Positions 1 to 8,400 of a stretch of DNA of 22,185 bases are shown here, in pieces. Source of the DNA: Thoreauomyces humboldtii (lineage: Eukaryota; Chytridiomycota; Chytridiomycetes; Spizellomycetales; Powellomycetaceae); NCBI GenBank assembly GCA_027596035.1, contig JADGJA010000345.1, positions 1-22,185 of the forward strand, written 5' to 3'. The notes below the pieces were generated by a model. It had not been told where the DNA came from and did no database searches. It saw only the letters and a program-made list of their open reading frames with translations. Numbering within the stretch: the stretch's first letter is position 1; every line of letters starts with the position of its first letter. The position numbers and the translations under genes are program-made.

Positions 1-659
1 GGACAGACGGTGGGGGAGGGGGAAACGCAGCTTGGGGTCGAGGAGCTGCTTGATGTAAGGGCGACGGACGTCAGCGGCCTTGACCTCGGCGACCTTGATG
101 ATCTGGATCGAGGTGAAACGAGCACGGTGACGGGCAGCCATGTCCTGGTCTGCAAAACAGGAGGGTGTATAAGCACACATCGAAGCGAATTAAGAGTTGG
201 AATTTTGACGAAGATAGGGACGTACAGCAGGTGTCGACGGCCTCAACACGGGAGAGCTCACGGTACTCCTTGTACATGTTGTGGGTTCCGGAGCGCGAGT
301 TGTATCGGATCCAGATGCCGAAGTTCTTGACGGCAAGCGGCTTCTTCTCGAAGATCTGGAGCAAACACGAGTTGGTATAGACTTCATCAGAGTTGCCGGA
401 AGGTGGCTCGCAGGGCATTCCATGGAACCTTGCCTCAAGCTCCGACCCGTTCCACCGTTGTCGTCCTTACCTGGTTCACGGAGACAATCTCACCGGAAGC
501 CTTCTTCACCTTGTTGACCTGCTTCAGGAAGTACCAGAATCGGGACTTTGCAACGACTTCGTTGGGAGCGAAGAGACGCATGCGGAAGAGCTTTGGCACG
601 GGCTCCTTTTCGGTGGGCGACCGACGGCCTACGACCTGGTATTCGTTAAGGCGGGACAT
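1..659 (-). CDS. RPL20: 60S ribosomal protein eL20 (L18a/L20 family), C terminus cut by window edge
   Basis: This is a structural protein of the large ribosomal subunit. Coding exons on the minus strand are 659-471, 355-226 and 149-1, in the order of translation. They join in phase and give 156 residues. The protein starts [20 protein letters not shown] and contains [47 protein letters not shown] and, near the end, KLRFPLPHR, all hallmarks of eL20. The family is about 172-176 residues long, so roughly the last 16 residues lie beyond position 1. Introns have strong donors (gtaagg, gtacgt) and acceptors (ccag, gcag); intron 1 is 115 nt and intron 2 is 76 nt. The ATG at 659 is chosen because the family begins exactly there, although the frame stays open upstream. 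A likely 5'UTR intron lies at 743-672. An inverted, broken copy of exon 1 sits about 0.4 kb upstream. Confidence 0.96.
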
Positions 660-671
660 GTTGTTGCGATT

Positions 672-743
672 CTGTCGTGTAAAAGAAAAGAAATGAGCAC
701 GTCCTAACGACTGGGGCAACAGTGGTAGACAGTGCTCGCTTAC
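672..743 (-). other. Probable 5'UTR intron of the eL20 gene
   Basis: Just upstream of the eL20 ATG the minus strand reads AATCGCAACAAC-ATG, preceded by a pyrimidine-rich stretch ending in cgacag, a good 3' splice site at 674-672. A strong donor (gg|gtaagc) lies at 743. Removing these 72 nt leaves a 12-nt leader segment next to the ATG. Introns at or next to the start codon are common in fungal ribosomal protein genes. The call rests on splice-site strength only. Confidence 0.55.
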
Positions 744-763
744 CCTGGCTGAAGGTGGCAATG

Positions 764-788
764 AGAATAGGAAGAAAAAAAGAGCATA
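764..788 (-). promoter_or_regulatory. Pyrimidine tract at the probable eL20 transcription start region
   Basis: On the minus strand this is an almost pure pyrimidine run (ctctttttttcttcctattc), just before the probable first leader exon. Pyrimidine-rich tracts at transcription starts are typical of fungal ribosomal protein genes and resemble 5'TOP tracts. The exact start site cannot be seen from sequence. Confidence 0.35.
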
Positions 789-867
789 GGTCAGCCCTGC
801 TCAGACACTACGACTCTACTCTGGTGGGACATGTCTAGGGTGCTAGAGGCATACGTTACCTCCTGAA

Positions 868-1046
868 GGGCAGATTGAATCGTCTTTTGGCAAATGCTGG
901 GGCAAAAGTCGGTCCGTCGTTGGGGGGAAAGGGGGAAGCAGCAAAAAAAATGTCCACAAAACCCTAAGGCGTGTCCCGCTTCCCCCTTTTCCCCCCAGCG
1001 AGGGACCGTGTAATAAGCATTTGCCAAAAGACGATTCAATCCGCCC
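868..1046. repeat. Foldback element: about 180-bp imperfect palindrome with a perfect 26-bp inverted repeat
   Basis: Positions 873-898 are the exact reverse complement of 1016-1041. The pairing extends outward by 4 bp after one mismatch (gggc at 868-871 with gccc at 1043-1046). Further in, 911-921 pairs imperfectly with 997-1007. The G-rich run 922-939 (ggggggaaagggggaagc) pairs with 978-996 with one bulged base, leaving a loop of about 38 nt at 940-977. No coding potential is visible and I see no clear target-site duplication. It could be a small foldback or MITE-like element, or the product of a template-switch rearrangement. The right arm ends exactly where the eL20 pseudogene copy begins. 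Confidence 0.75.
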
Positions 1047-1193
1047 ACCGAAAGGGAGCCCGTGCCAAAGCTCGTCCGCATGCGTCTCTTCGCTCCCAGC
1101 GAAGTCGTCGCAAGGTCCTGATCGTGGTACTTCCTGAAGCAGGTCAACGAGGTGGGTGAGTGAACCAGGCAAGGACGACAACGGTGGAACGGG
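1042..1193 (+). pseudogene. Degenerate inverted copy of eL20 exon 1 and the start of its intron 1
   Basis: The plus strand here matches the sense strand of the eL20 gene at 619-446 over 152 nt, including about 25 nt of intron 1. It is therefore a copy of genomic DNA and not of mRNA. Readable residues include PTEREPVPKLVRMRLFAPSE. The copy is broken by a TGA at 1119-1121 (CGA in the parent), a net loss of 22 nt near 1160 that shifts the frame, and loss of the splice donor (gtaagg has become gcaagg). There is no start codon. The copy is inverted relative to the functional gene and directly abuts the foldback element. Confidence 0.85.
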
Positions 1194-1432
1194 GGTCCCC
1201 CCATCCTCCAAGATGACTCACGAAAAGGAAAATGTTCGGAGCAGTCCGTGACCTGCTGCGCATTTTTCAGACTGTGGAACATGCGGGACGCGTCTTCGCC
1301 CCCGCCGTGTTCTTGTCCCGCAACATTGCAAAAGGCATCCATTTCTTGGACGAGGCGTCAAAGGTACAAACGGAAAGTGCTGCAATTTCCAATGTGGGAG
1401 CGGGCTGTTGACGATCCCCCGCAGCAAACACG
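1194..1432. other. Upstream region of the EB1 gene
   Basis: This 239-nt stretch between the eL20 pseudogene fragment and the EB1 start codon should hold the EB1 promoter and 5' leader. I see no TATA box and no coding sequence that I can support. Confidence 0.4.
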
Positions 1433-2393
1433 ATGGGTGAATCGCGAACAGAACTTTTGGCTTGGTTGAACGATCTCCTGCAAGTCGGATATACGAAGGT
1501 CGAGCAACTCGGTAGCGGTGCGGCTCATTGTCAGATCATAGATAGCATATTTCACGACGTAAGAGGGGGGCATGCCATTGCGCAGAGCCTGATTTCTGAG
1601 GCGTTCATGACCAACCCACGCATCCTTCCGTCAGGTGCCTCTAGCCAAAGTGAAGTTTGCGGCAAAGCACGAGTACGAGTTTGTGGCAAACTTCAAGATA
1701 CTGCAGAACGCCTTCGACAAGCACAAGATCGACAACGCGATCCCGGTCGAGAGGCTCGTCAAGTGCAAGTTCCAGGACAACCTGGAGTTCTTGCAATGGA
1801 TGAAGAAGTATTGGGACAACTACTTTCCTGGAGGGAACTATGACGCCGTGGGTCGACGAGGTGGAAAGGTCAGCGACGCGGCGCCTGTCCGAGCGGCGGC
1901 AGGGCGAGGAGGAGGAGGAGTTCCGTCAGGAAGCACACAGAAGCTCGCGCCCGGGATGACGAGAAAGTCTGATGCCGCAAAGATGACCGACACGAGGAAC
2001 GGGCGACGGGAGAGCGAGATCGAAGGGGAGTATCAGAAGGCGTTGCAGGACATGCAGGAGCAAGTCTTGGAGGCGAAACTCACCGTGGAACAAGTCGAGA
2101 AGGAGCGCGAGTTTTACTTCACAAAGTAGGTTGAAAGTCAAACGTCCTCAGGATCGCACAGTGCTAACATGCAATCTTTGCAAGGCTGCGGGAGATTGAG
2201 ATTTTCGTCCAGCAACAGCTAGATTCCGGCAAATACCCTGAAGGCTCGGCTTTGCAGAACATTGCAAATATTATGTACAAGGTAAGCGGGGAAACGGCCT
2301 GAACGTTCGCCAGGGTCTAATTCCTATGTGTGTCAGACGGAAGACGGGTTCGAGATTCCAGCCGAAGGCGGAGACGAGGAGGAAACATTCTAG
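1433..2393 (+). CDS. EB1-family microtubule plus-end tracking protein (Mal3/Bim1 type)
   Basis: EB1 proteins bind growing microtubule plus ends and recruit partners that control microtubule dynamics and the spindle. Exons are 1433-1558, 1635-2125, 2185-2281 and 2337-2393, in phase, giving 256 residues. The N-terminal calponin-homology domain (about residues 1-105) carries [27 protein letters not shown] and [21 protein letters not shown] basic, Gly/Ser-rich linker follows. The EB-homology coiled coil starts near residue 165 and contains FYFTKLREIEIF (from about 202). The tail, GGDEEETF, ends like the EEY/F motif that CAP-Gly proteins bind. The ATG is the one that places the CH domain at the usual distance. 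Introns are 76, 59 and 55 nt; intron 2 has a gctaac branch site. The gene converges on the CHTOP-like gene, with 48 nt between stops. Confidence 0.96.
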
Positions 2394-2441
2394 CCGAAGT
2401 TGAACTTTCCCCCACCACAAGTCAAAAATCACATTTCACAC

Positions 2442-3167
2442 TCAAACTTCCATTGAATCCGTGCCACCGCTGCCGCTGGTGCCGCTACCATTCTCGGCAG
2501 CCATGTATGCGTCCAGCTCCGAGTCAAGTCGCCCAACGCCGTTTGGCGACCCTTTGGCAGGTTCTTGTTGCATGTAGTTGTCGAGCTCCTTGTCAAGAGC
2601 CTCCCCGGAAAGCTTGCTGAATCCTCCTCTTCCACCACGATGCGAGACCCCTCCGCGGCCACCACGCCATCCCCGAGCTCCTCGAAACGCGGCCCTCGGT
2701 GAATGCTGGTAGCCCCCCCATTGCCCTCCTCGTGCCGCGTATCCTCCTCGTGCCGCGTAGCCTCCACGGTGATAGGGATGATAACCGCCTCGATATGGTG
2801 GCTTGTGGACGTTGCCACCCCGGAACGTGTCGGCCGCACTTGCCCCGCGTCCATTCGCGTGATTGACCTGCGGTGCAACATACTGAGCTGCTCCTCCATA
2901 CGCCGGTCGTGGAGCTCCAGAGACAACTGGGACATTGGAATGGGATGCTGGGACAGTGTTCGCCGCCGCTGGACTCTGATGATGATAAAGGGCCTGAGAC
3001 TTCTTGGCCGCCAAACGGATCTGGTTGAACCTGGGAACACACATGATTCAGCAATGTGTACTGTAGAAGCGGCCGCAGTTCGATACGTGAAAGACTCACC
3101 TTTCCGACAAAGAACTAGGTGGATTCGCCGTCACCGTTACCCGTCGTTCGTTGGGAGGGGCGCTCAT
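2442..3167 (-). CDS. CHTOP/FoP-like mRNA-export adaptor (RGG-rich, no RRM)
   Basis: CHTOP (Friend of PRMT1) links the TREX export complex to mRNA and is methylated on its arginine-glycine repeats. Two exons (3167-3100 and 3030-2442) separated by a 69-nt intron give 218 residues. The N terminus has SLSERFNQIRLAAKK (from residue 19), like the SLNERF motif at the start of animal CHTOP. The middle is rich in RGG and GGY, including a repeated GGYAARG unit. The C terminus has two copies of the DEAD-helicase (UAP56) binding motif, LDKELDNYM at 168-176 and LDSELDAYM at 191-199, the FoP duplication pattern. No RNA-recognition motif is present, which argues against Yra1/ALYREF, a family with similar helicase-binding ends. 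Family assignment is from motif recognition. Confidence 0.85.
2725..2760 (-). repeat. Tandem 18-bp coding repeat (two copies) in the RGG region
   Basis: Positions 2725-2742 and 2743-2760 differ at one base in 18. They encode the repeated GGYAAR unit of the CHTOP-like protein. This is the usual way RGG tracts grow and shrink. Confidence 0.85.
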
Positions 3168-3535
3168 CTTTGGTGAATCTGAACGGTTGGTGAACGTGGG
3201 TTTAGCTGTGGGAATGGTGAGGTTAGATCTGAGGGCTCAGCAACGAAACTTGCGACAGAAAACATAGACGATCAAATATGAGAGCATACCTTCGATATTC
3301 TCGCTCCTTATGCAAAAATGCCAGTAGCCAGAAGTGTACGGTAAAGTATGTGGGCAGGAGAGTGGAGTGTTCGGGTAGGCTAGGGAGGGGGGAGGCAAGT
3401 TGTCGCGAGTCAGTGCAACCGATGGTTGGCGATTGCCATTTCTCGAAACGTCAACGACACCTCAAAGATCCTCTAGAAGATCGTGACACTGAAGCCAAAC
3501 ACTCCGAGAGGTTCCTTCAGAGGATTGCGAACGGC
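3168..3535. promoter_or_regulatory. Divergent intergenic region between the CHTOP-like gene and ATG5
   Basis: These 368 nt separate two start codons that point away from each other, so both promoters and leaders must lie here or be spliced in from here. I see no clear TATA box and no conserved coding sequence. Several ATGs on the plus strand, for example near 3278, precede the ATG5 start, so the ATG5 transcript probably begins downstream of them or carries upstream ORFs. Confidence 0.45.
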
Positions 3536-4735
3536 ATGGCAGAGCCACGTTACCAATCCCTCGATCCCGTCATAACACGAACGCTTTGGGAAGGTTCAAT
3601 TCCAGTTCGGATATCGCTTCATCCTACGGACGCGGCCAGTCTCCACGTGAGCGACCCGTCTGTCTCACAATACGTGAGTTCAAGAGAGTAACCTATGTGT
3701 ATGTCAGGGCATCTCTATTCCTGACGACTGAATTCCGTAGCTTTCCCTCCCCCGCTTCAGCTACCTACCGCTAGCCACGTCCGTCATACGACAGTATTTC
3801 GAAAGTCATACCGGACTCAAATTTGATGGCAGTGATGCGGATCTGTGGTTCAGCACTAATGGGGTGCCATTGAAGTGGTACGATCACCGTGCAGCGTCTC
3901 CGGGTTGGTAGGAAGAGGCATTCCGAGGTCTGACCCGTTGCGCGCTTAAAGGCATTACCCCATCGGCCTACTTCACGATCAACATAATGGTTCACTTTCC
4001 TTACCATGGCACCTCACAGTTCGCTTTTACGGCTTTCCTGCCGACAAGCTCATTCGAATACAATCAGATGCGTTTCTGTCATCGGTGCGAGACGCATTCA
4101 TGTCCATGATAAAGGAGGTGGGATAAAGGGAACTTCACCTCACAACGCATCAACGTTGGTCCGCCTGATTGACACTGCTCGCCATTTTAGGCTGACTTTC
4201 TCCGGAACGGCAATATTAAAAAGGTCATGTCACTGTCCAAGAATGATCAGACAACCTTGTGGGATGCTCTCGGGACGCGGGACCACGACGCGTTCTGGAA
4301 GGTCAATGGCGGGCTGTTGGCAGATGAAGGAGGGACCCTGCCTAGAGCGGTACCATTCAGGGTATATCTTGGAGATCAGGTCCTACAGGATCTGGTAGGG
4401 CCTGTCGATGAGACTTCAGGTAGGAGGCACTTGTGATGCATAGTCATTCTCTTGATGCAGTCAGTCCTGACCGTACAACCTCTTTCTATACAGACAAGGA
4501 AAACACCCTTGGCGATGTCCTCGCCCGCATTTTGCCGCAGCACTTTCGCCCCTCACCGTCTTCACCTCTCGCATCGCCGTCACCCTCATTTCCCATGCCG
4601 CTAGTCTCAGCAAGGGAGACTGCTCTTGTCCACGGTATTGAAGTGCCCCTTGACAGCCCTATTCTGTGGCTTAGTCGGAATTTCTCGCATCCGGACAACT
4701 TTCTACATATTGTGATTGTCGAGAGACGAATATGA
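3536..4735 (+). CDS. ATG5: Autophagy protein ATG5
   Basis: ATG5 is covalently joined to ATG12 and, with ATG16, acts as the E3-like factor that attaches ATG8 to phosphatidylethanolamine on the growing autophagosome. Five exons (3536-3673, 3741-3877, 3952-4117, 4191-4419, 4494-4735) join in phase and give 303 residues. Diagnostic segments in order are TLWEGSIPVRISL, LPRFSYLPLATSVIRQYFE, NGVPLKWHYPIGLL, IKEADFLRNGNIKKVMSLSK, LWDAL, the DVLARILPQHF segment and GIEVPLDSPILWLSRNFSHPDNFLHIVI at the end. The lysine that accepts ATG12 should be K146 (in IKEADFLRNG) by comparison with yeast and animal ATG5. Introns are 67-74 nt. The second acceptor (ttaaag) is weak in pyrimidines but restores the conserved WHYP. 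The next gene, SIN3, lies downstream in the same orientation. Confidence 0.96.
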
Positions 4736-5434
4736 GAGACCGTCTCATAGGATCTGTCGAATCTGGGATTCCTGCAGAGGGTGGTGAAGGGGCCTAACAT
4801 CTCCTGTGTCTGTGTGTTGAAATGCATTGGTTCAGGGGGTGGCTCTGCAGTTCCGTGCTGACCTTTAGAGGGAAGGGGCATGGTCGGTTATTTCGTTACT
4901 GCAGTGGAGAGTGATTGCACCGCAAGGCTCGGCTGTTCTGTCCGAGAACCTTGAGCCCTTTTTTTTCGGCAGTGAGCAAAGCTCTATTCCCGCTCTCTGC
5001 CTCGTCGTCTTGAGTCTTCCCTCCACGCAAAGGCCGACCTCACCATCTCGCAATCCCTTCCTGGCCCACACAAGCCAAGTCGCCCTTCTGCCCACCACTA
5101 CAGCATACCCCGCAGGGCACTGCAACGTGCGAGCTCGCCTCTGGGAACCGGATTGCTGGCCCCCCAGGAAACTCTGCAAACCATAACGTCCAGCTCCAGC
5201 CAAGAATTCGTTTGGCACAACTGTGACAATCCGACGATCCGCCCGTGTCTTGTCACATACCAGCTGATCAACATTCCCTCAGCAAATCGATCGGTCGGTC
5301 GAAAAGCATTGCCTTCCAGCAAAGTTATCGAAGCGCACCGAGGGGGTCCACTCTCCGCGCGGCCGTCGTGACCTTATCGCTCCCGCCTGGACAATTCCGG
5401 GTCACTTCGGGAAGCGTACTATCGTTCATACAAC
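4736..5434 (+). promoter_or_regulatory. ATG5 3' end, SIN3 promoter and probable long ATG-free SIN3 leader
   Basis: No gene is visible in these 699 nt. From the ATG at 4880 to the SIN3 start at 5435 the plus strand contains no ATG at all. The stretch 4990-5100 is pyrimidine-rich, which suits a transcription start region followed by a long unstructured leader. The first part should hold the ATG5 3'UTR and polyadenylation site. Confidence 0.5.
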
Positions 5435-8400
5435 ATGAGTAATCCCGCAGAGCATCACTGGGGCCAGCAGACGCATGGGGCCTCTAGCGCTCAGCCTTCG
5501 GTTCCCCAGTTGCCTAGCATGCATATGAGTGTGCCGCAGCAGCCTTCCCAACAACAGCCGCAGCATCCTCACCCGCAGCAACAGCAACAACAGCAGCAAT
5601 CTTCCTCCCAAGGGCCGACGCTACCAGCCATTCAACAGCCCGATTTTCAGAGTGCAGGAATCCAGAGTTCTCATTATCCATATGGCGGAGGGTAAGTGCA
5701 GCTGGGTATGGACATTTTGGCGAGGAGCATGTTCTCAGCCAATCATTTTGTAGTGCTTCCCATCTCTCATCGTCCAGCGCACCTCAGAGCTCTACGTACA
5801 GCAATTCCATGGCGACTGGTGATCCAGCTCCCGCACCTCGAATGGGTCTGAGTCATCATCCGGCAGGATCCGATGTTCCCTCGGGCGCGGCTGCTTTATC
5901 TCAACCACCGGTCTCGCAAGCAGTGGGAGCTCCTGCTCCTCAAACGCAGATGCCTGGCACTCTTTCCAGCACTGCAAGCAATGGAGCAGAACTCACCTCA
6001 GCAGAATCGCAAGTGATTGGCGCTTCGCAGGGATATCGGCCGTTGAACGTAAAAGACGCACTTTCCTACCTTGATCAAGTGAAGATCCGCTTCAATGATC
6101 AGCCCGAAGTCTATAACCGGTTTCTCGACATCATGAAGGACTTCAAATCGCAGGCGTAAGTACTGCGACGGCACATGTGCTCTTACTCGAATGCGATTCG
6201 AACTGACTCAATGCAATAGTCTTGATACTCCTGGTGTCATTCGACGGGTTTCGAATCTGTTTCGCGAGCACCCCGAGCTGATCAGTGGCTTCAACACGTT
6301 CTTGCCGCCGGGCTATAAGATTGAGCCTGGAGCCAACGGGGAGGTCAAGGTGACTACACCGCGTGATGCTCCTCCATATCACGATTCCTCCAGTGGGCTT
6401 CAGTCACTGGGTGAAGGTGCAACCTCGGTTTCGAACGGGACTGCAATTTTGGGGAACTCCGCTCCTCCTCCTTACTTTGGTGGGTCGGGCAGCGTTTACG
6501 GGGCACCCAGCATGTCGTCACATAGCATCCCTCCCATGAGCTCCCACGCATCTGCCGGCCCGATGAACGGTGCTTCGCAGCCCTACAATGCCGCGATCAC
6601 CAGCGCCTCCAACATTATCAGCTCAATGCAGTCGCATGGTGCTCCTGCAGCCCAGCCGCAAGGCGCTCGGAAGGGTAGCGCAGAAGGGGAGAATCGACGT
6701 GCTCCTGTCGAGTTCAACCATGCCATCAATTACGTCAACAAAATCAAGGTACATATTAAGGCGGCGGAGATAACAGCTTCATCATGTGGGGGGATTCTAA
6801 CATGCAGTCAGAATCGCTTTTCTTCGGAGCCCGAGACATACAAGCAATTCCTGGAAATTTTGCAAACGTATCAGAAAGAACAAAAACCCATTCAGGAAGT
6901 CAGTGCACGCAAGCTGCTTGCAGAGAATGGGCGTTTTGTACTCACGGTAGATGTTCAAGGTTTACGCGCAGGTCCAGGTTTTGTTCAAAGGCGCGCCGGA
7001 TTTGTTGGATGAGTTCAAGCAGTTCCTCCCGGATAACAGCAACAATAACAATGGACAGAATTCGAATCCATTAGCGGCTTTCGGCCGCGCTGGAGGTCTG
7101 CCAGTGCTGAGCACGATTAACGGTATGGCTGTGCCTGTCCAGCCCACGCCCGCTGCCAAGCCTGTAGCGCAAACTAGTGGCGCCGCAAGCAAGAAGCAGC
7201 AAAAAAGGCCGGCGCCTTCAACCAGCCAAGCAAGTGGGGGTAACTCCTCTACTGCCCAAGTGCCCCTGCCCCCACCAAAGAAGAAAGCCAAGACAGGGCG
7301 AACCGAAAAGCCGGGGACGATCGAGGAACTAGAGTTCTTTGATAAATGCAAGAAGATCATCAACAACAAGACGACTTACAACGAGTTCTTGAAGATTCTG
7401 AACCTGTTCAGTCAGGAGATCATCGAAGCGAAGATACTGGTTGAGCGCGTTGAGCCTTTCTTGTCGCGAGCTCCTGATCTTTTCGAGTGGTTCAAGCGTT
7501 TTGTGAAGTATGAGGATGACGAAGTGATCTGTAAGGGATTCTAAAAGCCGATATTTTACTTGAGCCTTCGTTAACGTGCTCGCTCTTACTAGACAACATC
7601 CCTGCGGAGCGTCCAGAAATCAACGTGAACACACTCCGACGACTTGGCCACAGTTACCGACAACTGCCTGCTGAGGTGGGTTGTCTTCCCAAACGCAGAT
7701 CAGCGAGCTACGCGCTTAATGAAGGTGGTTGCAGATCCCCCGGCCAAAGTGTTCCGGCCGTGATTCTCTATGCACTGAAGTTTTAAACGACGAATGGATA
7801 CTCCACCCAGTCTACGTATCCGAGACCGGCTTCGTCAGTCACAAAAAAACTCAGTTTGAGGAGGCCCTTCATAAGTGCGAGGAAGAGCGTTACGAGTTCG
7901 ACATGAACATCGAGTCAAATCTGCATACTATCGCGCTGCTGGAGCCCATCGCAAGGAAAATCCAGGGCATGAACGCTGAGGAGAAGTCACGTTTGAAATA
8001 CCCTAATGGCCTAGGTGCGTCCTGTCGCTTCCAGGCGTTCAGTTGTTGATATCCAAGCTCATCGCGCTTTCAACAGGTGCATCGAAAGCGATCTATCAGC
8101 GGGTTATCAAAAAGATCTACGACAAAGAGAGAGGGGCTGAAATCATCGACGCTTTGCACTACAGCCCTGCGGTTGCGATTCCTGTTGTTCTCAAGCGTTT
8201 AAAGCAGAAGGATGAGGAGTGGAAACGCTCGCAGGTACAGATACCCTCTCCCTGCAGCGTTGGTCAAACAAGAGACGTACTCATTGCATCGTTTTGGTAT
8301 AGCGTGATTGGAACAAAGTGTGGCGTGACATCCACTCCAAGAATTACTATAAGGCTCTTGACCACCAAGGCATCAACTTCAAGGCGACCGACAAGAAGAT

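Noticed and set aside
791..1342. Minus-strand open frame across the foldback and the eL20 copy
   Set aside because: It is the antisense of the eL20 pseudogene copy plus the palindrome. Its apparent similarity to a plus-strand frame at 393-707 is just the inverted duplication.
3771..4007. Minus-strand open frame opposite ATG5 exons 2-3
   Set aside because: The plus strand carries conserved ATG5 coding sequence across here with correct splice phase, so this is a shadow.
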